Below, one piece after another: positions 16,633 to 26,188 of a DNA stretch of 64,000 nt. The translations under genes were made by a program, and so were the position numbers. Origin of the DNA: Flagellimonas amoyensis (lineage in GTDB: Bacteria; Bacteroidota; Bacteroidia; Flavobacteriales; Flavobacteriaceae); contig NZ_QBUK01000007.1 of assembly GCF_003058265.1 (NCBI RefSeq), forward strand, positions 62,001-126,000, read 5' to 3'. Each line of letters opens with the position of its first letter. Position 1 is the stretch's first letter. The notes under the pieces were generated by a model. That model was given only the letters and a program-made list of their open reading frames with translations. It did no database searches and had not been told where the DNA came from.

Positions 16633-19600
16633 TGGTTACTGGCCCTATCAAGCCCGAAGTTGGCAATTCTTCATCCTCTTTAACATCACTGACTAAAAAC
16701 CAGGTGCTTCGGTCTTTTTCATCAAGTCCCATATCTCCCTTGAGCCTGTTCCTCCATAGATTTGCCACTGTAACCTCAATACTATTCTCCCCTATTTTCA
16801 GGTTATTGACATCCACAGCCAATCGGAATGGAGCCATCCAAGTAGTACCAAGATCTACCCCGTTCACCTTCACTTTTCCCATGACCCCTACGTCGCCTAG
16901 GTTGATAAAAACCTTTTCCTGTGTCGGAAGCTGTTCCAATTGAAAGTTCGATTTGTATGTTACGCTACCGGAATAATATTTTATAGAATCGTTATCCGAT
17001 GAACTTAAATCCATTAACTTTTCCAAAACCACTTCCTTCCCAGGACCAGCCCTCTTGTCAAATTGAAGCGCCCAAGGATCGTCCAAAGTTTGGATCGTTT
17101 TAAACTCTGGAAAGTTTTTTGTTTGGTTTTGGGTTATTCCATCTTCCGCAACGAACACTACAAACCAACTCTCATCAATTTCAAATTGGAGTGGGACAGA
17201 TGTTCTGTCCTCATCGACTCGATATTCCGGTAGATTACGAATTTCTCCTGTTACCGCATTCCAAAGTTGTGGTTTTTTTCCACTTACCCTAAACGATGGC
17301 TCAACTTGCATAGGTTTTCCACTTTGATTGGTCAAAAAGTAGATGTCGGCTCCTTCTTTTATGTTTCTATGGGTCCAAAGAATGTCCTTTTCGTCTGTAT
17401 CTGGAATCAACACGTCAGGTGCTATTCCAAAATCACTTAAAGCCTTCCCTAATTTTTGAGCCATTTGTTCAGGGGATTCATCGAATGATTCCACCTCAAT
17501 GAAGTATTTTTCATTCCGAAGTGACCTGCTCAGTGCAGCCACCTCATCATCTGCTTCCGGATAATCAGTATAGCTTGGCGATTGCTCTGGCAATTTACCA
17601 AAGACAGGTACTCCATTTTTGACCAAAAACTGAAGTTTTTTTAACACGGCGGGCCTCATTTTAACAGTCGGAGGTAACACCAACATACTATAGGCTACAC
17701 CACTTGGTAAAACCATTTTATTGTTCTTCACACTGATATCGCTTAATATCACCTCAGCATTGATATAGTCATAAGAATAACTTTTGGACAATTCCGGCTT
17801 ACGCTCCCCAGTCATAATTGGGGCGTCCTCACTTATAAAATAACATACATCGGCCACATAGTTTCCAGACTCCAGGAGAACTTGACTTCTTCGTAGATAG
17901 TCTATCCAAGCTTTACTCTGTTCAAACCATGTATTATGGCGATTGATCTCTGTGCCGAACCACGCATTAACACCAGGTTCGCGTTCATCATCCGGTTGAT
18001 GGATATAAACGTGCAATACAAAGTGATTGATCCCTTCGGTAAAGCTCCAATCTCCTCTTTTTCTCAATTTTGCAGGATGTCTCAAAAAGACTTGCTGAGA
18101 GGATGTGAATGCTTCGGCCGAAACTCGATTTTTACCATAAATATGTGCTGCAGATGAGGCTGCTTTACACTCAATATCCCCTAATGTTCCTTCGTTCCAA
18201 AATTCACCACTCACAAGGTCAGATTGCCCTCCGTACATTAAGAATTCCGAGGGATATCCCCAGTGTCCATAATTCTCAAGCCATAATTTCAATCCATTTT
18301 CGTTACTGATCTTTCTGAGGCCACCAACATATTCATAGGCCACCAAATCAGCAACAATCCTGCGTAAATCCCATAAAAACCGTTCTGATGCATCTACACT
18401 TTCTACAACCATACCTGAAAAAACAGGGAGGAATCTTACAGGGTCATACCCAAATTTACTTTGGAACTTTTGGGCAAAATCATCCGTCCAATTGGTGCTC
18501 CCCATCTCATAACTATCGGCAACGATATATTTCAGGGCATCCTTGGATTCCTCTGGAATCCTTTTAATCAACTCACCAACGAAGTTTTCAAAGTGAAACC
18601 GGGCTAAAGAATCATTCATCTTATCGATTTCAAATCCTTTCCCTTGAGGTGCTGAAGGTGTGTTCCGTGTTCCGGTTGGACTCATGCCAAAGCGCTGCAC
18701 ACGCCATTTCCCTTGGGGCACTTCCCATTTCAAAACACCATTGTCGCCCAACTTATTGGATATATCCATAACCTTGGAGGGATCGACGACGCCTTTGCCA
18801 TTAATGGGTTCCTCTTGGGCATCCCAACGGTAACTGGCATATGTTGGTTGTGGTGTTGGGTACATTTTTCCCAATTGTTTTTCAACGTAATGGTCCAGAA
18901 CCAATTTTGAACTCAACTTGATTTCCGAAAAGCCAAGACCATTTGATCCCTTCAAAATACTTCCGTAAGTCCTTCGTATTCCAGAGCATGTCAACCTAAA
19001 CTTTGTTGACTTTCTAGACGGGAAAGATATACTTAATTCACCTTGCTGGATAGGACCTATGTTCACATCCATGTTTTGTCGGTCAAACTCAAACGTTTTG
19101 ACGACTTCATACTTATCCCCTTCAAGTGATTCCAAGGTACAATCACATTTAAATGGCGTACCCATTGGAGCAATGCTTAAATTCTGTACTGAATTTGCTT
19201 CCTTAAGTTCAAAATCAATGATCAATTGATTTCCTTTGGATAAATCCAACGGAACCCCTGTGGTCACATCATTGTCGAACCATGAAGAAAGGTTTCCTAG
19301 GTTCTTTGGTGTTGTGGATAATTTGGCATTGTTCAGATCAAGTAAGAACTCATTTTCGGAAGATACCGGGGTAGCAAGTAGATAGGTGTCTTGAAAATCC
19401 AGCGTAGGCTTATCCAGTTTAACCTCTACCATGGCTGGTCCTTCTACTATAGTTGAAGAATACGTTACGTAACGCATAGCCTTATCCGAAGTCACCCACG
19501 GCCCTCCTGATTGACTCCATCCCGGGCAGTTGAAAACGCCAATGTCAATACCGAGTCTTTTACCTTCTTCCACAGCATGAACCATGGTTTCCCACCACGC

Positions 19601-19924
19601 TTCGCTCAAAATGGGAACCCTGCCATCTTTCTCATCCGGATTGACATTTCCAATCAAGGCAGCTCCGATCCCAACCCGTTTCATTGCTTCCAAATCCTTG
19701 GTAACACCTTCTTTCGAAATATCATCATTGATCCAATACCAGTACACCCATGGTTTTGCAGAATCGGGTGGTGAGGTAAACTCACTTGCGAGTTTCGAAT
19801 AAGTCAAACTCTCAGGATCAGCCCCAGGTATTTTCTGGCATCCACTGATGATTAAAATCAACATTGGAACCATTGAAGAAAATAAAATAAAAATGCATCG
19901 AGTATGCTTAGCAGATAAGGTCAT
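16619..19924 (-). CDS. GH106-type alpha-L-rhamnosidase, lipoprotein
   Basis: The 1101-residue protein has a lipoprotein signal (LILIISGCQ, Cys about 29), the GH106 opening WVYWYWINDDISKEGVTKDL with VGIGAALIGNV, and a C-terminal jelly-roll (about 1010-1090: NLGDVGVMGKVKVNGVDLGT and GENSIEVTVANLWRNRLKGD). GH106 enzymes cleave terminal alpha-L-rhamnose from pectin side chains and other rhamnosides. It is the first gene of the leftward operon that continues with the GH78-like, esterase and GMC genes, with an operator-like motif 55 bp upstream of its start. Confidence 0.85.
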   Translation of the reverse strand: MTLSAKHTRCIFILFSSMVPMLILIISGCQKIPGADPESLTYSKLASEFTSPPDSAKPWVYWYWINDDISKEGVTKDLEAMKRVGIGAALIGNVNPDEKDGRVPILSEAWWETMVHAVEEGKRLGIDIGVFNCPGWSQSGGPWVTSDKAMRYVTYSSTIVEGPAMVEVKLDKPTLDFQDTYLLATPVSSENEFLLDLNNAKLSTTPKNLGNLSSWFDNDVTTGVPLDLSKGNQLIIDFELKEANSVQNLSIAPMGTPFKCDCTLESLEGDKYEVVKTFEFDRQNMDVNIGPIQQGELSISFPSRKSTKFRLTCSGIRRTYGSILKGSNGLGFSEIKLSSKLVLDHYVEKQLGKMYPTPQPTYASYRWDAQEEPINGKGVVDPSKVMDISNKLGDNGVLKWEVPQGKWRVQRFGMSPTGTRNTPSAPQGKGFEIDKMNDSLARFHFENFVGELIKRIPEESKDALKYIVADSYEMGSTNWTDDFAQKFQSKFGYDPVRFLPVFSGMVVESVDASERFLWDLRRIVADLVAYEYVGGLRKISNENGLKLWLENYGHWGYPSEFLMYGGQSDLVSGEFWNEGTLGDIECKAASSAAHIYGKNRVSAEAFTSSQQVFLRHPAKLRKRGDWSFTEGINHFVLHVYIHQPDDEREPGVNAWFGTEINRHNTWFEQSKAWIDYLRRSQVLLESGNYVADVCYFISEDAPIMTGERKPELSKSYSYDYINAEVILSDISVKNNKMVLPSGVAYSMLVLPPTVKMRPAVLKKLQFLVKNGVPVFGKLPEQSPSYTDYPEADDEVAALSRSLRNEKYFIEVESFDESPEQMAQKLGKALSDFGIAPDVLIPDTDEKDILWTHRNIKEGADIYFLTNQSGKPMQVEPSFRVSGKKPQLWNAVTGEIRNLPEYRVDEDRTSVPLQFEIDESWFVVFVAEDGITQNQTKNFPEFKTIQTLDDPWALQFDKRAGPGKEVVLEKLMDLSSSDNDSIKYYSGSVTYKSNFQLEQLPTQEKVFINLGDVGVMGKVKVNGVDLGTTWMAPFRLAVDVNNLKIGENSIEVTVANLWRNRLKGDMGLDEKDRSTWFLVSDVKEDEELPTSGLIGPVTIEAQ

Positions 19925-19978
19925 TTTATGAAAATTTTCAAACCGTTAGCAAACTAAACAAAGTAAAAGGGGTAAATT

Positions 19979-19997
19979 ATCCTGTACTATGCTGTAT
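19979..19997 (-). promoter_or_regulatory. Operator-like motif, site A
   Basis: On the minus strand it reads ATACAGCATAGTACAGGAT, matching the shared pattern AYAGGATAGTRCAGGAT found upstream of other units here. It lies 55 bp upstream of the GH106 start, in the same orientation relative to the gene as sites C and D. Confidence 0.5.
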
Positions 19998-20102
19998 CTA
20001 TAATTAAATGTTTGATTAGATTCTTACGTGATTAGGTCAATTAAACTTTTTCTACCACAAATCCCTTTTGACAATAACGCAATAAGACCGGACTTGGAGA
20101 AA

Positions 20103-21149
20103 TCACATTGACAACCTATCTATGAAATCAAATTCGTTTTTCACAGCACCGGACTGTTTATTCAATAACATGCTAGCAGCCGTTTTGCCCATTGCCCGGA
20201 AGTTCGTTGAAATCACAGTAATTCCAAGCAGTTCCTTCAAAGGGGTGTCATTGTAGGAAATCACACCGATTTCTTTGCCAAGATTCAACCCAATCTCCCT
20301 GATTCTTTTCAACAGTGTCACCAGGTCAGCTTCCTCGATAACTATGAAAAGATCCCCCTTCTTTAAAATCATTTCATCATATATCTCATCATACACCTCG
20401 AAATCCAAATGATGATGCGAACAAAATTTTCGGAAACCATGTAAAATTCGTTTTGGATAAGGATAGATTGTTTTTTGAGGATATACCAATACCAGTTTAT
20501 TATAGTTGACTATTTTATCCAAACCTTCAACAAGAGCGCTGTAAATATCATTTTCAAAGTCTTGATAAATTTCAAATTGGCATTTCCCGTCGTAACCTTT
20601 ATTATTATCCAAAATCGCCAATTTCTCAAATGGAATCCGCTCCAAAATCTTCTTTACTTCATCCGTGGAGCTCAGATGATGTAATTCTTCCGTTTTGAAA
20701 TGGGGCATTATTACATAGAAGTCAAATGCCCCCAAACTTTTGTTCAATAGGTTTAAAAACAGGGATTCGTCGCAGTGGTACACTTGTAAATCGACATGGG
20801 CCTCAGCACCAACAGTTTCAATAAAAGAATTATAAATTCGCATTTTATAATTGCTTGCCTTATTGATCAGGAACAAGACATTGGTTTTTGAAATCAGTGG
20901 TGTCTTATTCACAAAATATCCTTTTCCTTTTATGGAAACAATAACCTTTTGATCCTTTAGTATACTATAGGCTTTTTCCACTGTGTCCCGGGACAAGTAA
21001 AACTCCTCGCTTAAATTGTTGATAGAGGGCAATTTCTCATCGATCGGTAAATTACCAGAGGCTATATTGGCAATTATGCTTTCAACAATTTGCAGATATT
21101 TCGGTTTCCGAGACTTTGGGTCAACCTCTATGTAACTATACGAATCCAT
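20103..21149 (-). CDS. GntR-type regulator with LacI-like sensor domain
   Basis: The 348-residue protein has an N-terminal GntR winged helix (PKYLQIVESIIANIASGNLP, LPSINNLSEEFYLSRDTVEK, VSIKGKGYFVNK) and a C-terminal periplasmic-binding-protein-like domain (about 90-345) that would bind a sugar effector. It lies between the leftward GH106 operon and the rightward RhaEW-RhaI-RhaB-GH78 operon, a good position to control both. Effector may be rhamnose or rhamnulose (inference). A copy of its first 35 codons is found at 48169-48273. Confidence 0.88.
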   Translation of the reverse strand: MDSYSYIEVDPKSRKPKYLQIVESIIANIASGNLPIDEKLPSINNLSEEFYLSRDTVEKAYSILKDQKVIVSIKGKGYFVNKTPLISKTNVLFLINKASNYKMRIYNSFIETVGAEAHVDLQVYHCDESLFLNLLNKSLGAFDFYVIMPHFKTEELHHLSSTDEVKKILERIPFEKLAILDNNKGYDGKCQFEIYQDFENDIYSALVEGLDKIVNYNKLVLVYPQKTIYPYPKRILHGFRKFCSHHHLDFEVYDEIYDEMILKKGDLFIVIEEADLVTLLKRIREIGLNLGKEIGVISYNDTPLKELLGITVISTNFRAMGKTAASMLLNKQSGAVKNEFDFIDRLSM

Positions 21150-21229
21150 AATTTCCAGGGGGTTTCAATTTCTGGCAATAATAATCTAATTTACTGGAAA
21201 TATTAAAAAAGTAAAAATTACGGTACACC

Positions 21230-21238
21230 ACAGGATAG
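21230..21238 (+). promoter_or_regulatory. Possible degenerate operator, site E
   Basis: ACAGGATAG matches the first nine bases of the shared operator motif and lies 53 bp before the RhaEW start, but the second half does not match. The same site is in copy 2 at 48354-48362. Confidence 0.25.
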
Positions 21239-21290
21239 CCGAAGAATATCGATCAATTAAGTTAGCGGTTCCAACATTAATCAAACACCA

Positions 21291-23396
21291 ATGAGCATAG
21301 ACATCAAGGAATTTAAGCACGTAAACTATCTGTGGGACGAGGAGCGGGCCCTGGAACTCGGCGACGACCAGGTCGCCCTGTTCCTCTACAGGTCCAACAT
21401 CCTGGGAGCCGACCTGAGGATCACCAACTACGGCGGGGGGAACACCAGCTGCAAGACCATCGAGAAGGACCCGCTCAACGGCGGAGATGTCGAGGTCATG
21501 TGGATCAAGGGCTCCGGGGGCGACATCGGCACTCTGGACCGCAGCGGTATCGCCGGGCTCTACACCGAGAGGCTCAGGAACCTCAAGCACGTCTACAGGG
21601 GGCTGCACGACGAGGACCGGATGGTCGGACTGTTCAACCACTGCATCTATGATCTGGATAGCCGTGCCCCTTCCATCGACACCCCTTTGCACGGGCTGCT
21701 GCCCTTCAAGCACATCGACCACCTGCACCCCGATGCGCTCATTGCCGTGGCTGCGGCCAAGGACAGTGAAAGGGTCACCAAGGAAATCTGGGGGGACACC
21801 ATGGGATGGGTCCCGTGGCAGAGGCCAGGGTTCGACCTCGGCCTACAGCTCGAAAAATGCCTCAACGACAATCCCGGCATCAGGGGGATCGTTCTGGGGA
21901 GCCACGGCCTGTTCACCTGGGGGGACACCTCCCATGAATGTTACATCAACAGTTTGGAGGTCATTGAAAAGGCATCGGACTATATCGAAAAGAAAATAAA
22001 GGGGAAAGGAAGTGTCTTTGGCGGGGCCAAGGTAAAATCCCTCCCATCCGAAGGGCGTAAAGAAAAGGCCGCACGGTTGATGCCCCTTCTCCGTGGCCTT
22101 TGCTCCTCCGAAAAACGAATGATCGGCCATTTTACCGATGCGGACGTGGTGATGGAGTATATCAACAGCAACGACCTGCAAAGGCTCGCTCCCATGGGGA
22201 CCTCGTGCCCAGACCACTTCCTCAGGACCAAGATCCAACCGTTGGTGTTGACACTTGACCCCAAAGAAGATGTGTCAGATCCAGAGGAAGTTCTTAAAAA
22301 ATTGGAACCTGCCTTTGAACAGTACCGGAAAGAATATAAAGAATACTACGAGAACTGTAAACACGATAACAGCCCTGCAATGAGGGACCCCAACCCCGTG
22401 ATCATCATTTACCCCGGGGTCGGGATGTTCAGCTTCTCGAAGGACAAGCAGACCACCCGGGTCGCCAGCGAGTTCTATGTCAACGCCATCAACGTCATGA
22501 GGGGGGCCGAGGCCATATCGGCCTACACCTCACTCCCAAGACAGGAGGCCTTCGACATCGAGTACTGGCTCCTGGAGGAGGCCAAGCTACAGCGCATGCC
22601 CAAGGAAAAACCGCTCTCCAGAAAAATCGCCCTTGTCACAGGGGCCGGTGGGGGGATCGGCAAGGCCATTGCCGACAAACTTGCAGAACAAGGCGCAAAT
22701 GTCGTACTGGCCGATATTGCAGAAGACCGATTGAAAGAAGCCATCGGCACCTATAAAAGAGACGTGGCAGGCTATGTTGTTTGTGATGTCACCGACAAAA
22801 AGTCCATTCAGGAAGCCTTCAAAACAGCATGCCTTGAATTTGGTGGTGTAGATATAATCATCCACAGTGCCGGGCTAGCCATCTCAAAACCTCTGGAAGA
22901 AACCACAAGTGAAGATTGGGACCTGCTACAGAATGTTTTGGTAAAAGGCCAATTTGAGCTCTTCAAGCAAGGCGTTGAAGTCATGGACAAACAAGATCTG
23001 GGGGGGGATATTATAAGCATCGCCAGTAAGAATGGACTGGTTTCCGGCCCCAATAATGTAGCCTACGGAACGGCCAAGGCCGCCCAACAGCACATGGTAC
23101 GACTACTAGCTGCTGAGCTCGGGCCAAAAGACATTCGCGTGAATACCGTAAATCCGGACGGCGTCATCGTGGGCAGCAAGATCTGGGAGGGCGAATGGGC
23201 CGAAGGCCGTGCAAAGGCATATGGGATAAAAGTAGAGGAGCTCCCGGCACACTATGCCAAGCGTAATCTAATGAACAAAATAATCTATCCCGGTGACATT
23301 GCCAATGGTGTATTTGCCTTGGTGGGCATTTTGGATAAGAGTACAGGTTCAATCATAAATGTCGACGGTGGAATGGCCAATGCATTCGTCAGATAA
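21291..23396 (+). CDS. rhaEW: Bifunctional L-rhamnulose-1-phosphate aldolase / L-lactaldehyde dehydrogenase, copy 1
   Basis: A 701-residue fusion. Residues about 1-430 are a class II aldolase/adducin-type domain (NYGGGNTSCK, MWIKGSGGDIGTL, HPDALIAVAAA, GLFTWGD with metal-binding His residues); residues about 435-700 are a short-chain dehydrogenase with GAGGGIGKA cofactor motif, NGLVSGPNNVAYGTAKAAQ with the YxxxK pair, and NVDGGMA at the end. The protein splits L-rhamnulose-1-phosphate into DHAP and L-lactaldehyde and oxidises the latter to L-lactate with NAD+. It heads an operon with RhaI and RhaB. The gene is a GC patchwork: about 21330-21960 and 22400-22600 are very GC-rich, the rest is closer to the neighbours. 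Confidence 0.92.
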   Translation: MSIDIKEFKHVNYLWDEERALELGDDQVALFLYRSNILGADLRITNYGGGNTSCKTIEKDPLNGGDVEVMWIKGSGGDIGTLDRSGIAGLYTERLRNLKHVYRGLHDEDRMVGLFNHCIYDLDSRAPSIDTPLHGLLPFKHIDHLHPDALIAVAAAKDSERVTKEIWGDTMGWVPWQRPGFDLGLQLEKCLNDNPGIRGIVLGSHGLFTWGDTSHECYINSLEVIEKASDYIEKKIKGKGSVFGGAKVKSLPSEGRKEKAARLMPLLRGLCSSEKRMIGHFTDADVVMEYINSNDLQRLAPMGTSCPDHFLRTKIQPLVLTLDPKEDVSDPEEVLKKLEPAFEQYRKEYKEYYENCKHDNSPAMRDPNPVIIIYPGVGMFSFSKDKQTTRVASEFYVNAINVMRGAEAISAYTSLPRQEAFDIEYWLLEEAKLQRMPKEKPLSRKIALVTGAGGGIGKAIADKLAEQGANVVLADIAEDRLKEAIGTYKRDVAGYVVCDVTDKKSIQEAFKTACLEFGGVDIIIHSAGLAISKPLEETTSEDWDLLQNVLVKGQFELFKQGVEVMDKQDLGGDIISIASKNGLVSGPNNVAYGTAKAAQQHMVRLLAAELGPKDIRVNTVNPDGVIVGSKIWEGEWAEGRAKAYGIKVEELPAHYAKRNLMNKIIYPGDIANGVFALVGILDKSTGSIINVDGGMANAFVR

Positions 23397-23477
23397 AGAA
23401 AAGAGTAAGTTGGTTTAGTTTAATTCAAGTATCCCCGGGCCAGTTCATCTGGTCTACGGATTTTAAAAGTTTAAGAA

Positions 23478-24758
23478 ATGAAGTTAGATAGAGTGCAAAT
23501 AGAATCGGTCAACAAACCTAAAATCGAGTTACAACAAAAAAAATTCGAGGCTTTGGGTATTGATTTGGAGCATCAAGGCATTGAAGTAAAACAACTATTA
23601 AAGAAAATAAAGGAATTTCAAGTTGCCATTCCCAGTTGGGCATTGGGAGCAGGTGGAACCAGATTCGGTAGATTTTCAGGGCAGGGCGAACCCGGGACAT
23701 TGGAACAAAAAATAGAAGATGTGGGACTTATACACGCCCTAACCAATGCAGCTGGTTCCATCTCTTTACATATTCCTTGGGACACCCCTCAAAACATTGA
23801 GGAAATCAAAGCAAAATCAAAAAGTCAAGGGTTAAGCTTTGACGCAATGAACTCAAATACTTTCCAAGACCAGCTTAACCAAAAGCATTCCTATAAATTT
23901 GGTTCATTAAGCAGTCTAAATCATGCTTCAAGAGAACAAGCAATTCAACACAATATTGAAGTCATTGAATTAGGTAAAAAATTAGGTTCCAAAAGTTTAA
24001 CGGTTTGGTTGGCCGATGGATCAAACTTCCCTGGGCAGAACAATTTTCAAACGGTACTAAAGAACACACAAGATAGTCTTCATAAAATCTATAAGGCACT
24101 TCCACCGGATTGGAAATTGTTAATAGAATATAAACCGTACGAACCTAACTTTTATAGCACTGTGATTCAAGATTGGGGAACTTCATTTATGTTGGCCAAT
24201 GAATGTGGGCCAAACGCATATACCTTGGTGGATTTGGGCCATCATCTCCCCAACACAAATATCGAACAAATTGTCTCCACCCTTATGCTAAAGGGAAAAC
24301 TGGGAGGCTTTCATTTCAATGACAGTAAATATGGGGACGACGACCTAACCGTTGGCAGCATTAAGCCCTATGCCCTTTTTCTAATATTCAACGAACTGGT
24401 ATATGGTATAGCAAACAATCCCCAAAATCCATACCCTTCATGGATGATCGATGCCAGCCATAATATCAAGGATCCGATGGAAGATCTGACCCAGTCACTG
24501 GAGGCAATATTGGAAGCATATACCAAGGCACTGCTGATCGATCAACATAAATTAAAGGAAGCACAATCAGTCCAAGATGTTGTGGCATGCCAAGAAATTC
24601 TCCAAGCCGCTTATCGTACCGATGTACGTCCGTTATTGGCTGAGTCGAGGCTACAGTCTGGGGCAGCACTGGATCCCATCGACGCCTTTCGAAAGCTAAA
24701 AGTAAGAGAACAACTGGTGAAGGAACGGGGAAAAGCAACCATTGCATCCGGCCTATAA
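23478..24758 (+). CDS. rhaI: L-rhamnose isomerase (RhaI type)
   Basis: The 426-residue TIM-barrel sugar isomerase has the RhaI hallmarks: WALGAGGTRFGRF near residue 55, LIEYKPYEP (metal-binding Glu/Lys), VDLGHHLPNTNIE and GGFHFNDSKYGDDDL (metal-binding Asp/His). It converts L-rhamnose to L-rhamnulose. It is the second gene of the catabolic operon and is followed nine bases later by the kinase. The family is the Pseudomonas-type RhaI rather than E. coli RhaA. Confidence 0.9.
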   Translation: MKLDRVQIESVNKPKIELQQKKFEALGIDLEHQGIEVKQLLKKIKEFQVAIPSWALGAGGTRFGRFSGQGEPGTLEQKIEDVGLIHALTNAAGSISLHIPWDTPQNIEEIKAKSKSQGLSFDAMNSNTFQDQLNQKHSYKFGSLSSLNHASREQAIQHNIEVIELGKKLGSKSLTVWLADGSNFPGQNNFQTVLKNTQDSLHKIYKALPPDWKLLIEYKPYEPNFYSTVIQDWGTSFMLANECGPNAYTLVDLGHHLPNTNIEQIVSTLMLKGKLGGFHFNDSKYGDDDLTVGSIKPYALFLIFNELVYGIANNPQNPYPSWMIDASHNIKDPMEDLTQSLEAILEAYTKALLIDQHKLKEAQSVQDVVACQEILQAAYRTDVRPLLAESRLQSGAALDPIDAFRKLKVREQLVKERGKATIASGL

Positions 24759-24767
24759 AATGTATAT

Positions 24768-26141
24768 ATGGAATTAGAAGTTACAGGTGTTTTTGATATA
24801 GGGAAAACGAATAAAAAGTTCTTCCTTTTTGATGCCAATTTCGAGGAGGTATATCGAGAATACACACAATTGGATTTGATAGAGGATGAGGATGGCTATC
24901 CTACAGAAGACTTGGAAGGACTCTGTAATTGGATCAAGGGAGTATTTGAAAGAACCATTAAGTCCAAAGAGTATAGTATAACAGCTCTAAATTTCTCCAC
25001 ATATGGGGCAAGCCTGGTCCATTTGGATGAATTTGGCGAACCGTTGACCCCACTTTATAATTATACCAAGCCATACCCAGAAGAAATAAGACAAGAATTC
25101 TTTCAAACGTATGGCCCAAAAAATGATTTTCTAAAAGCAACCGGGTCAGACGATTCAGGAATGTTAAATTCGGGGCTTCAGCTCTATTGGCTAAAGCGAA
25201 CAAAACCTGAAATATTCAAACGTATAAAATTCTCCATCCATCTTCCCCAATACCTTAGTTATATATTTACAGGAATCCCGGTCAGTGAATATACCAGTAT
25301 TGGATGTCATACCGGAATGTGGGATTATGGTAAAAAAGACTACCATGATTGGATCTACAAAGAGAATTTGGCACAGCTTCTCCCCAAAATAGTCCCAACG
25401 GAAACTAGTCTCAACATGAATTATGACGGCCATCGCATTAAAATCGGTGTCGGAATACATGATAGTTCCGCAGCCCTCCTCCCCTATGTGAGAAGTTCGG
25501 AACAACCCTTTATCCTTTTGTCCACGGGTACCTGGAGCATAGCATTTAACCCATATCAAGATGGTCAACTGACCGATTTGGACATTGCCGATGATTGCAT
25601 CAATTATATGCGTATCAACGGCAAATCAGTTAAGGCATCCAGACTTTTCCTTGGCAATGAATATAGGGAACAAGTAGCTTTTTTGACCAGGTATTACGAC
25701 GTCGACACCAACTATCACAGAACTGTAAAGTTTGATTATGACGCCTATTATGATATTACCAAGGATTTCGAGCATATTTTCAGCTGGTATAGCCTAAAGT
25801 CCGAAAATATGCCACATAAGACAGTTATAAAGTATACCTCCTTCGAACATGCGTATCACCATTTAATGATAGAATTGGTAATGCTGCAATTGGGAAAAAT
25901 AAAAAAAATATCAAGTTTAAACCATGAGGGCAATCTATATATAGATGGTGGATTCAGTGACAACGACATATACATCAATTTGCTTTCACATTCATTGCGG
26001 AATATGAAAATAATGACGACCGATTCGTCATTGGGAAGCGCCATAGGTGCAGCAGTCGTAATTTCTGATAAGAAATTGAATTCCAAATTCTTAAAAAAGA
26101 ACTATGCTTTAAAAAAGCATGTTCCGTTCATCATCAAATAA
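24768..26141 (+). CDS. rhaB: FGGY-family L-rhamnulose kinase
   Basis: A 457-residue FGGY kinase: GVFDIGKTNKKFFLFD at residues 5-20 (phosphate-binding start), TALNFSTYGASLVHLDEFGE, and LLSTGTWSIAFNP with YIDGGFSDNDIY near the C-terminus (second ATPase motif). It phosphorylates L-rhamnulose at O1. Assignment to rhamnulose rather than another ketose follows from its place between RhaI and a rhamnosidase, downstream of RhaEW; it is a divergent member of the family. Confidence 0.85.
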   Translation: MELEVTGVFDIGKTNKKFFLFDANFEEVYREYTQLDLIEDEDGYPTEDLEGLCNWIKGVFERTIKSKEYSITALNFSTYGASLVHLDEFGEPLTPLYNYTKPYPEEIRQEFFQTYGPKNDFLKATGSDDSGMLNSGLQLYWLKRTKPEIFKRIKFSIHLPQYLSYIFTGIPVSEYTSIGCHTGMWDYGKKDYHDWIYKENLAQLLPKIVPTETSLNMNYDGHRIKIGVGIHDSSAALLPYVRSSEQPFILLSTGTWSIAFNPYQDGQLTDLDIADDCINYMRINGKSVKASRLFLGNEYREQVAFLTRYYDVDTNYHRTVKFDYDAYYDITKDFEHIFSWYSLKSENMPHKTVIKYTSFEHAYHHLMIELVMLQLGKIKKISSLNHEGNLYIDGGFSDNDIYINLLSHSLRNMKIMTTDSSLGSAIGAAVVISDKKLNSKFLKKNYALKKHVPFIIK

Positions 26142-26188
26142 ATCAAATCACATTTTGGGAGGCCAATATTGTTAAAAACCATTCAATT

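Larger units (their letters stand above)
21045..23441 (+). repeat. 2.4-kb direct repeat, copy 1
   Basis: It is nearly identical to 48169-50565 (offset 27124). It covers the first 105 bp of gntR, the gntR-RhaEW gap, all of RhaEW and 45 bp beyond. One difference was seen in the non-coding part (t at 21182, c at 48306); five more bases match left of the edge (21039-21043) after a mismatch at 21044. Confidence 0.97.

Noticed and set aside
21332..21999. Long overlapping frames inside rhaEW (also at 48456-49123), rich in Arg/Ser/Gly
   Set aside because: They are shadows caused by GC-rich codons of rhaEW; no family features and no own start context.
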